A stretch of 54,537 bases of DNA from Bacillota bacterium (lineage in GTDB: Bacteria; Bacillota_I; Bacilli_A; RF39; UBA660). The stretch spans positions 1 through 54,537 of the forward strand of contig SVAQ01000008.1 of assembly GCA_015059305.1 (NCBI GenBank), in the 5' to 3' direction. Positions 7,356 to 16,342 of the stretch are shown one piece after another (the first letter of the stretch is position 1; each line of letters begins with the position of its first letter). The notes under the pieces were generated by a model. The model was not told the DNA's origin, did no database searches, and saw only the letters and a list, made by a program, of their open reading frames with translations. The position numbers were made by a program, and so were the translations under genes.

Positions 7356-8496
7356 TTACTTATATCTAAAAATAAAAGATCATTCAGTTCAAAAAATAAT
7401 TACAAAATTATCAAATATAAATGTTGATATAGTTGAACTGAAAGAAATTGATTCATGGATTTATATTAAAGTGTTTAATAAGGATTATGAAAAAATAAAA
7501 AAATATTTAAAAACGTTAGATTTTAAAAAGGTAAAATATACAGGGCCAGAGTATTTTCTTCAAAATTCAAAAAAATATCGTATATTGATTGTTGCTATAA
7601 TTTGTTCGATTGTATTAATTTTCATTAGCTCAAATATTATCGTCGATATTAACGTTATACACGAAAATGAAGGTTTAGTTCAACTTATTAATGAAGAATT
7701 GGAAGGTTATGGTGTAAAAAAGTTTGGCTTTCGTAAAAGTTATAAAAGACTGCAAAAGATAAAAGAGGAAATAAAAAATAAACATTTAGATCAAATTGAT
7801 TGGTTAGAAATAAATAAAGTTGGAATGAAATATGTAGTTAGACTAGAGGAAAGAATTATTACAAAGAAGCCTGAAATTAAAGAGTATTGTCATTTATATG
7901 CCACTAAAGATGCCCTCATAAAGAAAATTAAAATATACAACGGAGAAGCAGTAGTTAGTATCAATGATTATGTAAAAAAAGGAGATTTGCTTGTTACTGG
8001 TGATATTAAATTAAATGAGGAAATAGTAAACGAAGTGTGTGCAAGTGGAAAAATATATGCTGAAGTATGGTATGAAATCAACATTAAAGTTCCTTTCGAA
8101 TATTATGAAATTCAAAAAACGGGCAAAAGTCGTAACAATTTTATTATTAACTATGATGGAGTTGATCACCAATTATTTAAAGATCGAGTTGAAAATTATG
8201 AAGAAAAACGAAAATTGATTTTTGACTTATTAGGTATCAAAATATATTTGAAAAAAGAGGAGGAAGTACTTAAGAAAAAAGAAACATATAGTGAAGATGA
8301 AGCGATAGCTAAAGCGATGGAATTGGCTAAAGAAAAAGTGAATTTAAAATTAAAAAATGGCGATAAAATTGTTAATCAAAAAATTTTGCAAAATAAAGTA
8401 ATTGATAGTACAATGGATATAGATATATTTATAGTCGCTGAAGAAGAAATATCTTCTCAAGTTGAAATGAGAAAGGAAGCACAAAATGGTTTATGA
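7348..8496 (+). CDS. yqfD: Sporulation membrane protein YqfD
   Basis: 382 residues: an N-terminal domain of about 70 residues, one transmembrane helix (about 77-97) and a large domain beyond it containing LVVTGD-like (LLVTGDI) and EVWYEI elements typical of YqfD. Family knowledge: needed for efficient sporulation, sigma-E controlled in Bacillus. In Bacillus phoH follows; here the next gene is VanZ-like. The stop overlaps the next start by 11 bases. Confidence 0.9.
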   Translation: MNSYLYLKIKDHSVQKIITKLSNINVDIVELKEIDSWIYIKVFNKDYEKIKKYLKTLDFKKVKYTGPEYFLQNSKKYRILIVAIICSIVLIFISSNIIVDINVIHENEGLVQLINEELEGYGVKKFGFRKSYKRLQKIKEEIKNKHLDQIDWLEINKVGMKYVVRLEERIITKKPEIKEYCHLYATKDALIKKIKIYNGEAVVSINDYVKKGDLLVTGDIKLNEEIVNEVCASGKIYAEVWYEINIKVPFEYYEIQKTGKSRNNFIINYDGVDHQLFKDRVENYEEKRKLIFDLLGIKIYLKKEEEVLKKKETYSEDEAIAKAMELAKEKVNLKLKNGDKIVNQKILQNKVIDSTMDIDIFIVAEEEISSQVEMRKEAQNGL

Positions 8497-9100
8497 TCTT
8501 TTTAAAAGTAGCTTAATAAATATGTGGCCATCGTTAGCAATTGTTAGCGTTACCCTTGTTACGTTGCGGATGGCATATTTAAAAAATCATCGTGATTCAT
8601 TTAAATTTTATGAAGAATTTGGAACTTTACTTTCAATAATTTATATGCTTCTTTTATATCAAATGGTAACGAGAGTAGATATTAATGTTTCAAGTGGAAT
8701 AAATCTTGTCCCTTTTACTGAAATTCTTCGTTATGATCTAAATAGTGAATTATTTATTTATAATGTTTTAGGTAATATTGCATTGTTTATGCCTTTTGGA
8801 TATATTATTGCATCATATGTTAAGCCTAAAAAAATATGGACTAATATGATTATAGCCCTTATTGTAAGTGGAACAATTGAGTTTGTTCAATTAAATATAG
8901 GTCGGAGTTTTGATATCGATGATATTATTTTAAATACTATTGGTTGTGTGCTTGGGTTTCTAATATATGTTGGTTTTAAGGCTATTGCAAGACATTTACC
9001 TAATTTTTTGAAAAGTGACTGGTTTAAAAATTTAATTTGTATTATAATAGCTGTTTGTATTACGTTATATATTTTAAATGTTATGGGGATTGTGGTTTAA
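8486..9100 (+). CDS. VanZ-like membrane protein
   Basis: 204 residues with five to six hydrophobic segments. The VanZ motifs are visible: NLVPF (about residue 73), then NIALFMPFG, and GRSFDIDDIILNTIG. AAAGGAAG precedes ATG 8486. VanZ-like proteins are widespread and only some affect glycopeptide susceptibility; nothing here suggests a resistance operon. It occupies the slot of phoH and pgpH in the Bacillus gene order and its stop overlaps the ybeY start (TAATG). Confidence 0.85.
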   Translation: MVYDLFKSSLINMWPSLAIVSVTLVTLRMAYLKNHRDSFKFYEEFGTLLSIIYMLLLYQMVTRVDINVSSGINLVPFTEILRYDLNSELFIYNVLGNIALFMPFGYIIASYVKPKKIWTNMIIALIVSGTIEFVQLNIGRSFDIDDIILNTIGCVLGFLIYVGFKAIARHLPNFLKSDWFKNLICIIIAVCITLYILNVMGIVV

Positions 9101-9543
9101 TGAATAAATTTGAAGTAATTGATGAATATGGATACAAAAATTATAAAATTTTAAATAAAGTTTTAAAAAGGACGTTAAAATTAGAAAAAGTTCATAATGC
9201 ATTTTTTAGTGTTGTCCTTGTTGATGCAGATAAAATACAGGAAATTAATAAAATTTATCGAAATATAGATAAAGTGACTGATGTTATATCATTTGCTTTT
9301 GAAGATAATGATAAAAGGGTGTATAATAGTACTAGAATTTTAGGAGAAATTTACATTTGTATTCCTAGAATGAAAGAGCAAGCAATATCTTATGGACATT
9401 CAGAAAAAAGAGAATTAGCTTTTTTAGGAGTTCATGGTCTATTGCATTTACTAGGATATGATCATATGGAAAAGTCTGATGAAGAGACAATGTTTGGAAA
9501 ACAGGAGTTGATTTTAAATGGATATAATGAAACAAAAAGGTAA
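9100..9543 (+). CDS. ybeY: Endoribonuclease YbeY
   Basis: 147 residues with the zinc motif HGLLHLLGYDH (three His). YbeY acts in 16S rRNA 3'-end maturation and ribosome quality control. Start ATG 9100 is coupled to the VanZ-like stop; longer frames upstream lie inside that gene. DVISFAFE and the GEIYIC strand are family hallmarks. dgkA and era follow, as in Bacillus. Confidence 0.95.
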   Translation: MNKFEVIDEYGYKNYKILNKVLKRTLKLEKVHNAFFSVVLVDADKIQEINKIYRNIDKVTDVISFAFEDNDKRVYNSTRILGEIYICIPRMKEQAISYGHSEKRELAFLGVHGLLHLLGYDHMEKSDEETMFGKQELILNGYNETKR

Positions 9544-9919
9544 AAAAATAAATCCAATAGTAGATATATTTAATAAATTTAAATATTCATTTCAAGGGAT
9601 GGCATATTGTTTTACTCATGAAACGAGCTTTATTTTTGAAACAATTGCAATGATTATGGTTGTTATAGGCGGAATTATATTTAAAGTTTCGTTTATGGAA
9701 TGGATTTTTTCTGTATTAAGTTTATTACTTGTAATGGAAGTTGAATTTTTAAATACTGCAATTGAAGCCACAGTTGATATGGTAACTGAAAAGTTTCATC
9801 CGCTTGCTAAAATTGCAAAAGATTGCGGTAGTGCTGCGACATGTATGGCTAGTTTTATGGCATTAATTGTTAACTTAATAATTTTTGTTCCAAAGGTATT
9901 GCCATTTATAATAAAGTAG
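9518..9919 (+). CDS. dgkA: Undecaprenol/diacylglycerol kinase DgkA
   Basis: 133 residues with three membrane segments. The active-site motif EFLNTAIEATVD and HPLAKIAKDCGSAA mark the family. Gram-positive members phosphorylate undecaprenol or recycle diacylglycerol. ATG 9518 lies ten bases after AGGAG and overlaps ybeY by 26 bases; ATG 9527 is a weaker alternative. Confidence 0.94.
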   Translation: MDIMKQKGKKINPIVDIFNKFKYSFQGMAYCFTHETSFIFETIAMIMVVIGGIIFKVSFMEWIFSVLSLLLVMEVEFLNTAIEATVDMVTEKFHPLAKIAKDCGSAATCMASFMALIVNLIIFVPKVLPFIIK

Positions 9920-9926
9920 GGATGAT

Positions 9927-10814
9927 ATGAGGAGCGGTTTTGTAAGTTTTATAGGTAGACCTAATGTAGGTAAAAGTACTCTTTTAAATGCTTTGATGAC
10001 ACAAAAAATTGCAATAACATCTGATAAAGCGGGAACAACCAGAAATGTCATTCAAGGAATCTATAACGAAAAGGATTATCAAATTATTTTTGTAGATACT
10101 CCCGGGATTTCTAAACCAATCAATCGTTTAGGAAGAGTTTTAAATAAAAAAGCAATGGAACAAATTGATGATGTTGATTGTATTTTATTTGTTGTGGATG
10201 GAAAAAAAGGAATAGGTCCTGGTGATAAATATATTCTTGATGTTTTAAAAAGAATTGAAACACCAGTTGTTTTAGTAATTAATAAAATTGATCAAATGAG
10301 TAAAGAGATGCTTATTTATACTATAAATGAGTATAAAGACTTATACCCTTTTGCAGATATAGTACCAGTGTCAGCTTTTACAAATGATAATACAGATCGT
10401 TTAATTGAAGTTATTAAAAAGTATTTAAAAGATGAAGTTAAATATTTTGATGATGATATGGTTACATCAAATACGATGGGATTTATGGTGGCAGAAATTG
10501 TTCGCGAAAAATTACTAAATGATACGATTGAAGAAGTTCCACATTCAATTGCTTGTAATTGTGTTGGATATGAAGAGAAGAAAGATATTGTTAATATCCT
10601 AGTAGATATTATTGTTGACCGTGATTCCATTAAAAAAATCGTTATAGGTAAAAATGGTAATCGATTAAAGAAAGTAGGAATTTTAGCTCGCGAAGAAATT
10701 GAAGCTATGGTCGGTAAAAAGGTATATATTGAACTATATGTTAAAACAATAAAAAATTGGAAAGATAAAGAAAAATATTTGCTTGATTTAGGATATTTGA
10801 ATTCAGATGAATAA
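9927..10814 (+). CDS. era: GTPase Era
   Basis: 295 residues: a GTPase domain (G1 GRPNVGKST, G3 DTPG, G4 NKID, G5 SAF) and a C-terminal KH RNA-binding domain with IVIGKNGNRLKKVG. Era binds the 16S rRNA 3' end during 30S assembly, functionally linked to YbeY upstream. Confidence 0.97.
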   Translation: MRSGFVSFIGRPNVGKSTLLNALMTQKIAITSDKAGTTRNVIQGIYNEKDYQIIFVDTPGISKPINRLGRVLNKKAMEQIDDVDCILFVVDGKKGIGPGDKYILDVLKRIETPVVLVINKIDQMSKEMLIYTINEYKDLYPFADIVPVSAFTNDNTDRLIEVIKKYLKDEVKYFDDDMVTSNTMGFMVAEIVREKLLNDTIEEVPHSIACNCVGYEEKKDIVNILVDIIVDRDSIKKIVIGKNGNRLKKVGILAREEIEAMVGKKVYIELYVKTIKNWKDKEKYLLDLGYLNSDE

Positions 10815-10824
10815 AAATTAATAT

Positions 10825-10855
10825 TTTCACCCATTATGTAAATGAAAGGGTGAAA
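10825..10855 (+). promoter_or_regulatory. Inverted repeat covering the yqzL ribosome binding site
   Basis: TTTCACCC (10825-10832) and GGGTGAAA (10848-10855) are perfect 8-bp complements. The right arm is the Shine-Dalgarno region of yqzL, so folding would hide it. No T tract follows, so it is not a terminator. Confidence 0.5.
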
Positions 10856-10858
10856 GAT

Positions 10859-10948
10859 ATGAATAAAAAGGAAGCATGGGATAAATTTAAAAATTCTGGA
10901 AAAGTAGAAGATTATTTAGAATATAAAAAAATCGAAGAAGAGGAATAA
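10859..10948 (+). CDS. yqzL: YqzL-like small protein
   Basis: 29 codons, starting MNKKEAWDKFKNSG. The W..F...G....YL pattern and position between era and recO match Bacillus YqzL (47 residues); this is a short version. The function is unknown. The stop TAA overlaps the recO ATG. Confidence 0.75.
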   Translation: MNKKEAWDKFKNSGKVEDYLEYKKIEEEE

Positions 10949-11673
10949 TGTTAATTGAAGTAGAGGGTTTTATTTTAAAAGAAACTCCGTATGGAGAAAC
11001 AAGTAAAATTATTAATGTTTTAACTAAAGAAAAAGGGCTCATAGGCATAATGTGTAAGGGTGCAAAATCAATGAAATCTAAATTGCGTTCATGCACTCAA
11101 GCGTACACCTATGGCGTTTTTTATTTGCATTATAAAGAAGATAAACTTTCTACTTTAGTAAATGTTGATATAATAAATCCTTTAAAAAATATTAGACAAG
11201 ATTTAACCAAAATTAGTTTTATAACATATCTTTCTGAACTAACTAATCAGGTTATAAAAGAAAGTGGTGCTCAAAATATTTATGATAATTTCATTAATAT
11301 TGTTTTGAAGATTGAAGATGGATTAGATCCATTGATTTTAACTAATATTTTAGAACTTAAGTATTTGCCGCTTTTAGGAGTGGGACTTAATCTAGATGGT
11401 TGCATTCACTGTGGTAATAAGACCTCTATAGTTACAATCGATGCCTCTTATGGTGGATTAATTTGTAAAGATTGTTTTCGTAACGAATTAATAGTTGATA
11501 AAAAAGTTATTCAATTAATACGCATGTATTATTATGTAGATATTAAAAGTATTACAACAATTAATGTCAAGGAAGAATATAAAAATACTATTAATCGATT
11601 TATTTCTGACTATTACGATTCTTTTACTGGTTTATATATTTATAGTAAGAAATTTTTAGAAACTCTATTGTAA
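10948..11673 (+). CDS. recO: DNA repair protein RecO
   Basis: 241 residues: N-terminal OB fold (about 1-80), helical domain, and a zinc site CIHC...CKDC (about 151-176). RecO loads RecA on SSB-coated DNA with RecR. Translation is coupled to yqzL by a TAATG overlap. Last gene of the rpsU operon. Confidence 0.95.
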   Translation: MLIEVEGFILKETPYGETSKIINVLTKEKGLIGIMCKGAKSMKSKLRSCTQAYTYGVFYLHYKEDKLSTLVNVDIINPLKNIRQDLTKISFITYLSELTNQVIKESGAQNIYDNFINIVLKIEDGLDPLILTNILELKYLPLLGVGLNLDGCIHCGNKTSIVTIDASYGGLICKDCFRNELIVDKKVIQLIRMYYYVDIKSITTINVKEEYKNTINRFISDYYDSFTGLYIYSKKFLETLL

Positions 11674-11736
11674 AGAAAGTGATCTACACTTGAGTAATGT
11701 TTTTATATTATTTAAAATATAATTGGGTGAGATAAT

Positions 11737-12369
11737 GTGGCTGATTTAAGTTTTTTTTATGGGACAATGGAGTCTGGAAAAACAACAAAGTTATTACAAG
11801 ATAATTACAATTATTGTCGTCATGGACATAAGGTGGTTATTATAAAACCTCTTGTTGATACAAAAGGTGGTAAAACAGTAGTAAATCGTACCAACAATTC
11901 TATTGATGTAGATATCCTTTTAGCAAAAGAGGAGTCGCTTTTAGATTTAGAGTATTTAAGACAAATTGTAAATGCTAAAGTCATTTTAGTAGATGAAGTA
12001 CAATTTTTTACTCAGGAACAAGTTAAAGAATTATGGGAAATTGCTCATATACTTGATATTCAAGTTATTTGTTATGGTCTTAAAAATGACTTTCGTGGAA
12101 TTCCGTTTGAGGGTTCAATTGCTTTATTTGGTTTTGCGGATCATAAAACAGAACTTACTGTTAGATGTGAATGCGGGGAAATTGCCAATTTTAATGCTCG
12201 TTTGGTAGATGATGAATTTACATATGATGGTGATATTGTAGCAATTGACGGCGAACACAATGTAAGTTATGTTCCACTTTGTAGTGATTGTTATTTAAAA
12301 TATGTTATGGATGGTAATCACGTAAAAGAATTGCTACAAAGAAAAAGACTTGCAAAAGACGAACACTAA
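11737..12369 (+). CDS. tdk: Thymidine kinase
   Basis: 210-residue type II thymidine kinase for thymidine salvage: P-loop GTMESGKTTKL, DEVQFF, the lasso region and a zinc ribbon (CECG ... CSDCY). The start is GTG 11737 behind GGGTGA; the ATG two bases earlier is in another frame and stops after four codons. The tail of the gene contains the -35 of the glyS promoter. Confidence 0.95.
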   Translation: MADLSFFYGTMESGKTTKLLQDNYNYCRHGHKVVIIKPLVDTKGGKTVVNRTNNSIDVDILLAKEESLLDLEYLRQIVNAKVILVDEVQFFTQEQVKELWEIAHILDIQVICYGLKNDFRGIPFEGSIALFGFADHKTELTVRCECGEIANFNARLVDDEFTYDGDIVAIDGEHNVSYVPLCSDCYLKYVMDGNHVKELLQRKRLAKDEH

Positions 12370-12378
12370 TTGTATAAT
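12350..12378 (+). promoter_or_regulatory. Sigma-A promoter of the glyS T-box leader
   Basis: TTGCAA (12350-12355), 17-base spacer, TATAAT (12373-12378). Transcription would start near 12385, so only about 65 nt precede the antiterminator. Confidence 0.75.
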
Positions 12379-12384
12379 AAAAGG

Positions 12385-12516
12385 CATAAAAGTGATGACG
12401 GGTCTGGCGAACCAAGAGCTATATATTAGAAAGTGATTCCTTTGTGAATAATTAGGGTGGAACCGCGGAAAATTAATTTTCGTCCCTTGTTAATTATTTA
12501 CAAGGGATTTTTTTAT
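12385..12516 (+). promoter_or_regulatory. T-box riboswitch (tRNA-Gly), unusually short
   Basis: The T-box core GGGTGGAACCGCG (about 12463-12475) lies in an antiterminator whose AGGG pairs with CCCT. It competes with a terminator (TCCCTTGT 12483-12490 with ACAAGGGA 12500-12507, then seven T). Before it there is room only for a small stem I: GGTCTGGCGAACC places a GGC glycine codon (12406-12408) in a hairpin loop as candidate specifier. Full-length T-boxes have about 100 nt of stem I; here the distal stem I appears absent. Uncharged tRNA-Gly should stabilise the antiterminator and allow glyS expression. Confidence 0.88.
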
Positions 12517-12574
12517 TTTAGTAATAGGTAAAAGGACAGAGGCGGCACTTTATGAATATATTAAAGGAGGATAT

Positions 12575-13954
12575 ATGGAACAATTAACAATGGAAAAGGT
12601 AGTAAATTATGCAAAAAACTACGGATTTATTTTCCAAGGAAGTGAAATTTATGGAGGATTATCTAATACATGGGATTACGGCCCTTTAGGTACTTTATTA
12701 AAAGAAAATTTACGTAATGCTTGGAAGAAAAGATTTATTCAAGAAAGTAAATATAATTATGGATTAGACGCAGCGATTTTAATGAATCCAAACGTTTGGG
12801 TTGCTTCAGGTCATGTTGCTTCTTTTGCAGACCCATTAATTGATTGTATTAAATGTAAAGCAAGACATCGTGCTGACAAATTAATCGAAGAATTTACTAA
12901 TGGTGAAGTAACTGGTGACGGCTGGGATGAAAAGAAAATTGAAGATTTCATTAAAGAAAATAATATTGCATGTCCGACTTGTAAGGGTCATGAATTTACT
13001 CCAATTAGAAAATTTAATTTATTATTTGAAACAAAGATTGGGGTAGTAGATAATAATAAAAATATTGTTTATTTACGTGGTGAAACAGCTCAAGGTATTT
13101 TTGTTAATTTTAAAAATATTGAAAGAAGCTTAAGAGCAAAAATTCCGTTTGGAGTATGTCAAACAGGAAAAGCTTTTAGAAATGAAATAACTCCCGGAAA
13201 CTTCATTTTTAGAACTAGAGAATTTGAACAAATGGAAATGGAATTCTTTTGTAAGCCGGGAACGGATATTGAATGGTTTGAATATTGGAAGGCTGAATGC
13301 TTAAAATTTTTACATGATTTAGGACTCAAGGACGAAAATCTAAGATATCGTGATCATGAAAAAGAAGAGTTAGCATTTTATAGTAAAGCGACAACTGATA
13401 TTGAATATAAATTCCCAATGGGATGGGGAGAGTTGTGGGGAATAGCAGATCGTACAGACTATGATTTAGGAGTTCATGAAAATCATTCTAAACAAGATTT
13501 GCATTATTTAGACCCTGAAACTCATGAAAAATATTTGCCTTATGTTGTAGAACCTTCCGTAGGTTTAGATAGATTACTTCTTGCACTATTATCAGATGCT
13601 TATCACACAGAAATTTTAGAAGATAAAACAGAAAGAGAAGTTTTAAAAATTCATTATGCTTTAGCTCCGTACAAAGTAAATATTTTACCTTTAATTAAGA
13701 AAAATCATTCTGAAAAGGCCACGGAAATATTTAATAAGTTAAGTAAAGAATTTTCTGTAAGCTATGATGAAAGTGGAAGTATAGGAAAAAGATATCGTCG
13801 TGCTGATGCTGTAGGTACACCATTTTGTGTAACAATTGATGAAGAAACAATTAATAATAATACTGTAACAATTCGTAATCGAGACACAATGAAACAAGAT
13901 GTAGTTAAAGTAGAAGACATCGTAGATTATATTAATAAAGAAATTAAATTCTAA
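12575..13954 (+). CDS. glyS: Glycyl-tRNA synthetase (alpha2 type)
   Basis: 459-residue class II synthetase of the single-chain, eukaryote/Gram-positive type. Seen: YGPLG near residue 35, Cys pairs CIKCK and CPTCK, FRNEI and RTREFEQME (motif 2) and GLDRLL (motif 3), then an anticodon-binding domain from about 360. ATG follows AAAGGAGG. Controlled by the T-box leader upstream. Confidence 0.97.
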   Translation: MEQLTMEKVVNYAKNYGFIFQGSEIYGGLSNTWDYGPLGTLLKENLRNAWKKRFIQESKYNYGLDAAILMNPNVWVASGHVASFADPLIDCIKCKARHRADKLIEEFTNGEVTGDGWDEKKIEDFIKENNIACPTCKGHEFTPIRKFNLLFETKIGVVDNNKNIVYLRGETAQGIFVNFKNIERSLRAKIPFGVCQTGKAFRNEITPGNFIFRTREFEQMEMEFFCKPGTDIEWFEYWKAECLKFLHDLGLKDENLRYRDHEKEELAFYSKATTDIEYKFPMGWGELWGIADRTDYDLGVHENHSKQDLHYLDPETHEKYLPYVVEPSVGLDRLLLALLSDAYHTEILEDKTEREVLKIHYALAPYKVNILPLIKKNHSEKATEIFNKLSKEFSVSYDESGSIGKRYRRADAVGTPFCVTIDEETINNNTVTIRNRDTMKQDVVKVEDIVDYINKEIKF

Positions 13955-13955
13955 A

Positions 13956-13983
13956 AATGACTCACTAATTAGTGAGTTTTTTT
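13956..13983 (+). terminator. Terminator of glyS
   Basis: Perfect palindrome ACTCACTAATTAGTGAGT (13960-13977) followed by a T tract. Confidence 0.9.
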
Positions 13984-13985
13984 GT

Positions 13986-13991
13986 TATAAT
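13986..13991 (+). promoter_or_regulatory. -10 element of the ABC exporter gene
   Basis: TATAAT lies 17 bases before ATG 14008. A start site near 13998 would put GGTG at the very 5' end of the message. No convincing -35 was seen. Confidence 0.5.
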
Positions 13992-14007
13992 AATTATGGT
14001 GCTGAGT

Positions 14008-15732
14008 ATGAAGTTTATTAAAAATTTTAAAAGAGTTTTAAAATACTCTAAGGGATGCAGAAAGTATTTGATTATTTATTTTATATTATCATTTACTATG
14101 AGTTTGTTAGGAATTTTAGTCCCATATCTTACATCATTACAGTTAGTAAATTTAACAAGCGGAATATGGAATAAAGTAATTTTGGTTTCTGTATTTGTCT
14201 TTTTGGTAAGAGTTTTTAATCGAGTAATTAGTTTTTTCTCTAGCTATGCTACCGAAAGATTTTCACGTATCGTAGTTAGTAAAGTTCAATTAGAACTTGG
14301 TAAAGAACTTTTAACTATTAAAGTGGAGGACATTGATAAACATTCCAATGGAGTATTTATTCAAAGACTTACAAGAGATGCTTATGATATAACAAGAATT
14401 TTTACTTCGGGAGTATCGGTTGTAAATAATATAATTCAAGATATTGGTGTAACAATATTAGTATTTGTAACTAATGTCTATATGGGTCTTTACTTTTCAT
14501 TATATTTAATAATATCACTTTTATTGCAACGTTTTAGGACAAAAATATTAGAAACAAAGGAAAAGGATTTACGTAATCAAAGAGAAACTACCTCTGGGTT
14601 TTCAACAGAGCTTGTCAGGGGTATTCGGGATATAAAAATGCTTAATGCCGAAAAATCTTTTCTAAGTAAAGTTCAAAGTAATATCGATGAGTTAAATGAT
14701 AAAGATTATGATATTTCTTTTACTTATCGCTTGTTTTCTGTTATTGAAACAGTATGTAATCAAACTTTTGAATTGCTTTTAATTTTTATAATTGTTTATT
14801 TTGTTAAAAATGAAGCATTTGATATAGCTACAGGTGTAATAATTTATAACTATCGTAATTATGTCTTAAGTTTAATTTATGATGTTACGTATATTATAGA
14901 TTTTATTCGTGAATTTAATATTTCTTGTGAGCGAGTATTTGCTCTTTTTGGAAGCGAAGAATTTCATAAAGAAAAATTTGGAAATATCCATTTAGATTGC
15001 GTCAATGGGGATTTTGAATTTAAAAATGTTGAATTTTCATATGATACTAATAAAGTTTTAAATAAAATAAGTTTTAAAGTGAATGCTAATGAAACAGTTG
15101 GCTTCGTAGGAAAAAGTGGGGCTGGTAAAACAACGATTTTTAGCTTACTTTGTAAGTTATATGATGTAGATAAAGGTAGCATTACAATTGATGGAAATGA
15201 TATTAATGAATTAGATAAAGATAGCATACGAGGCAATATTACTATAATTAGTCAAAATCCATATATCTTCAATATGAGTATTAAAGATAATCTTAAATTA
15301 GTTAAAGAAGATATGACCGATGAAGAAATGCATGAAGCATGTAAATTAGCTTGTCTTGATGATTTTATTGAAACTTTAGATAAAAAATATGACACTATAA
15401 TTGGCGAAGGTGGGGTAACTTTATCAGGTGGTCAGAGACAAAGATTAGCAATTGCTAGAGCATTAATTCAAAAAACGGAAATCATCTTATTTGATGAAGC
15501 GACTAGTGCACTTGACAACGAAACCCAAACTAAGATTCAAAAATCAATTGAAAATATGAAAAGCAAGTATACAATTTTAATTATTGCTCATCGTCTTTCA
15601 ACCATTATAAATTGTGATCGAATATTATTTATTGATAAAGGAAGAGTAGTTGCTCAAGGAACTCATCAAGAACTATTAAAAAAATGCAAGGAATATAAAG
15701 CTTTATATGAAAGTGAAAGTATCGAAAAGTAA
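14008..15732 (+). CDS. ABC exporter, fused transmembrane and ATPase domains
   Basis: About 575 residues: a six-helix exporter domain (about 15-310) and an ATPase domain with Walker A GKSGAGKT, signature LSGGQRQR, Walker B IILFDEATSALD and H-loop IAHR. It probably works as a homodimer. The substrate cannot be told; lipid, peptide and drug exporters share this layout. ATG 14008 is preferred (GGTG upstream); ATG 13996 lies too near the -10. It has its own promoter and terminator, so it is a single-gene unit. Confidence 0.9.
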   Translation: MKFIKNFKRVLKYSKGCRKYLIIYFILSFTMSLLGILVPYLTSLQLVNLTSGIWNKVILVSVFVFLVRVFNRVISFFSSYATERFSRIVVSKVQLELGKELLTIKVEDIDKHSNGVFIQRLTRDAYDITRIFTSGVSVVNNIIQDIGVTILVFVTNVYMGLYFSLYLIISLLLQRFRTKILETKEKDLRNQRETTSGFSTELVRGIRDIKMLNAEKSFLSKVQSNIDELNDKDYDISFTYRLFSVIETVCNQTFELLLIFIIVYFVKNEAFDIATGVIIYNYRNYVLSLIYDVTYIIDFIREFNISCERVFALFGSEEFHKEKFGNIHLDCVNGDFEFKNVEFSYDTNKVLNKISFKVNANETVGFVGKSGAGKTTIFSLLCKLYDVDKGSITIDGNDINELDKDSIRGNITIISQNPYIFNMSIKDNLKLVKEDMTDEEMHEACKLACLDDFIETLDKKYDTIIGEGGVTLSGGQRQRLAIARALIQKTEIILFDEATSALDNETQTKIQKSIENMKSKYTILIIAHRLSTIINCDRILFIDKGRVVAQGTHQELLKKCKEYKALYESESIEK

Positions 15733-15747
15733 TTTCGATACTTTTTG
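15716..15747 (+). terminator. Terminator of the ABC exporter gene
   Basis: Stem AAAGTATCGAAA/TTTCGATACTTT around the stop codon, then a T tract. Confidence 0.85.
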
Positions 15748-15786
15748 TTTATAATTATCCATGTTATAATAATTAAAGTGAGAAGT

Positions 15787-16320
15787 ATGAAAGAAAAAAG
15801 TGTTTATGTAATTTTGATGAATACCGGTACTTTATTAAGTAGAACAATTAAACTAATTACTCGTTATGAGTATAGTCATGTTGTTCTTTCTTTAGATAAC
15901 ACTTATACTAAGTTATATAGTTTTGGTAGAAAAAGGGTTCATAATTTTTTGAATGCTGGGTTAGTGACTTATGGTATAGAAAGCGATTTTTTTAAAAAAT
16001 TTAAAAATACAAATTGTTTAATATATGAACTTAAAGTAACTCAAAAACAATATTCTAAATTATCTAAAGTTTTAAAAAATTTTGAAAAAAATCTGAATCT
16101 ATATCATTATGATATTAAAGGTTTATTAATTCGGTATTTTTATACAAACGCTAAATCGCGAGAAAATTATTATGTTTGTAGTCAATTTGTAGCAACGGTA
16201 TTACAAACTGCAGAGATATGTCATTTTGATAAGCCTTTAAAACTTGTTAAACCACATGATTTTAACGACTTACCAGATATCCAAAAGATTTATGAGGGAA
16301 AGTTATTGCTAGCTAGATAG
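15787..16320 (+). CDS. YiiX/YebB-like papain-fold (NlpC/P60 superfamily) hydrolase
   Basis: 177 residues. YEYSHVVLSLD supplies the predicted catalytic His and YYVCSQFVATVL the catalytic Cys, in the permuted order (His before Cys) of the YaeF/YiiX group. No signal peptide or membrane helix is seen, so it is probably cytoplasmic. Substrates of the group include amide or thioester lipids and peptides; none can be assigned here. ATG 15787 follows GTGAGAAG; an extended -10 TGTTATAAT ends at 15770, so the leader is only about ten bases. Confidence 0.7.
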   Translation: MKEKSVYVILMNTGTLLSRTIKLITRYEYSHVVLSLDNTYTKLYSFGRKRVHNFLNAGLVTYGIESDFFKKFKNTNCLIYELKVTQKQYSKLSKVLKNFEKNLNLYHYDIKGLLIRYFYTNAKSRENYYVCSQFVATVLQTAEICHFDKPLKLVKPHDFNDLPDIQKIYEGKLLLAR

Positions 16321-16342
16321 CAAATTTGGTACAGAATCATTA

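Noticed and set aside
8486..9100. Glycopeptide resistance gene vanZ
   Set aside because: Only the VanZ-like family is supported. No vanHAX genes are present and the gene sits inside a housekeeping operon.
10316..10834. Long reverse-strand open frame opposite era
   Set aside because: It is the antisense of a certain gene, has no ribosome binding site and a Ser/Ile-rich shadow composition.
16306..16329. Terminator after the papain-like hydrolase gene
   Set aside because: TTGCTA/TAGCAA forms a weak stem and no proper T tract follows.
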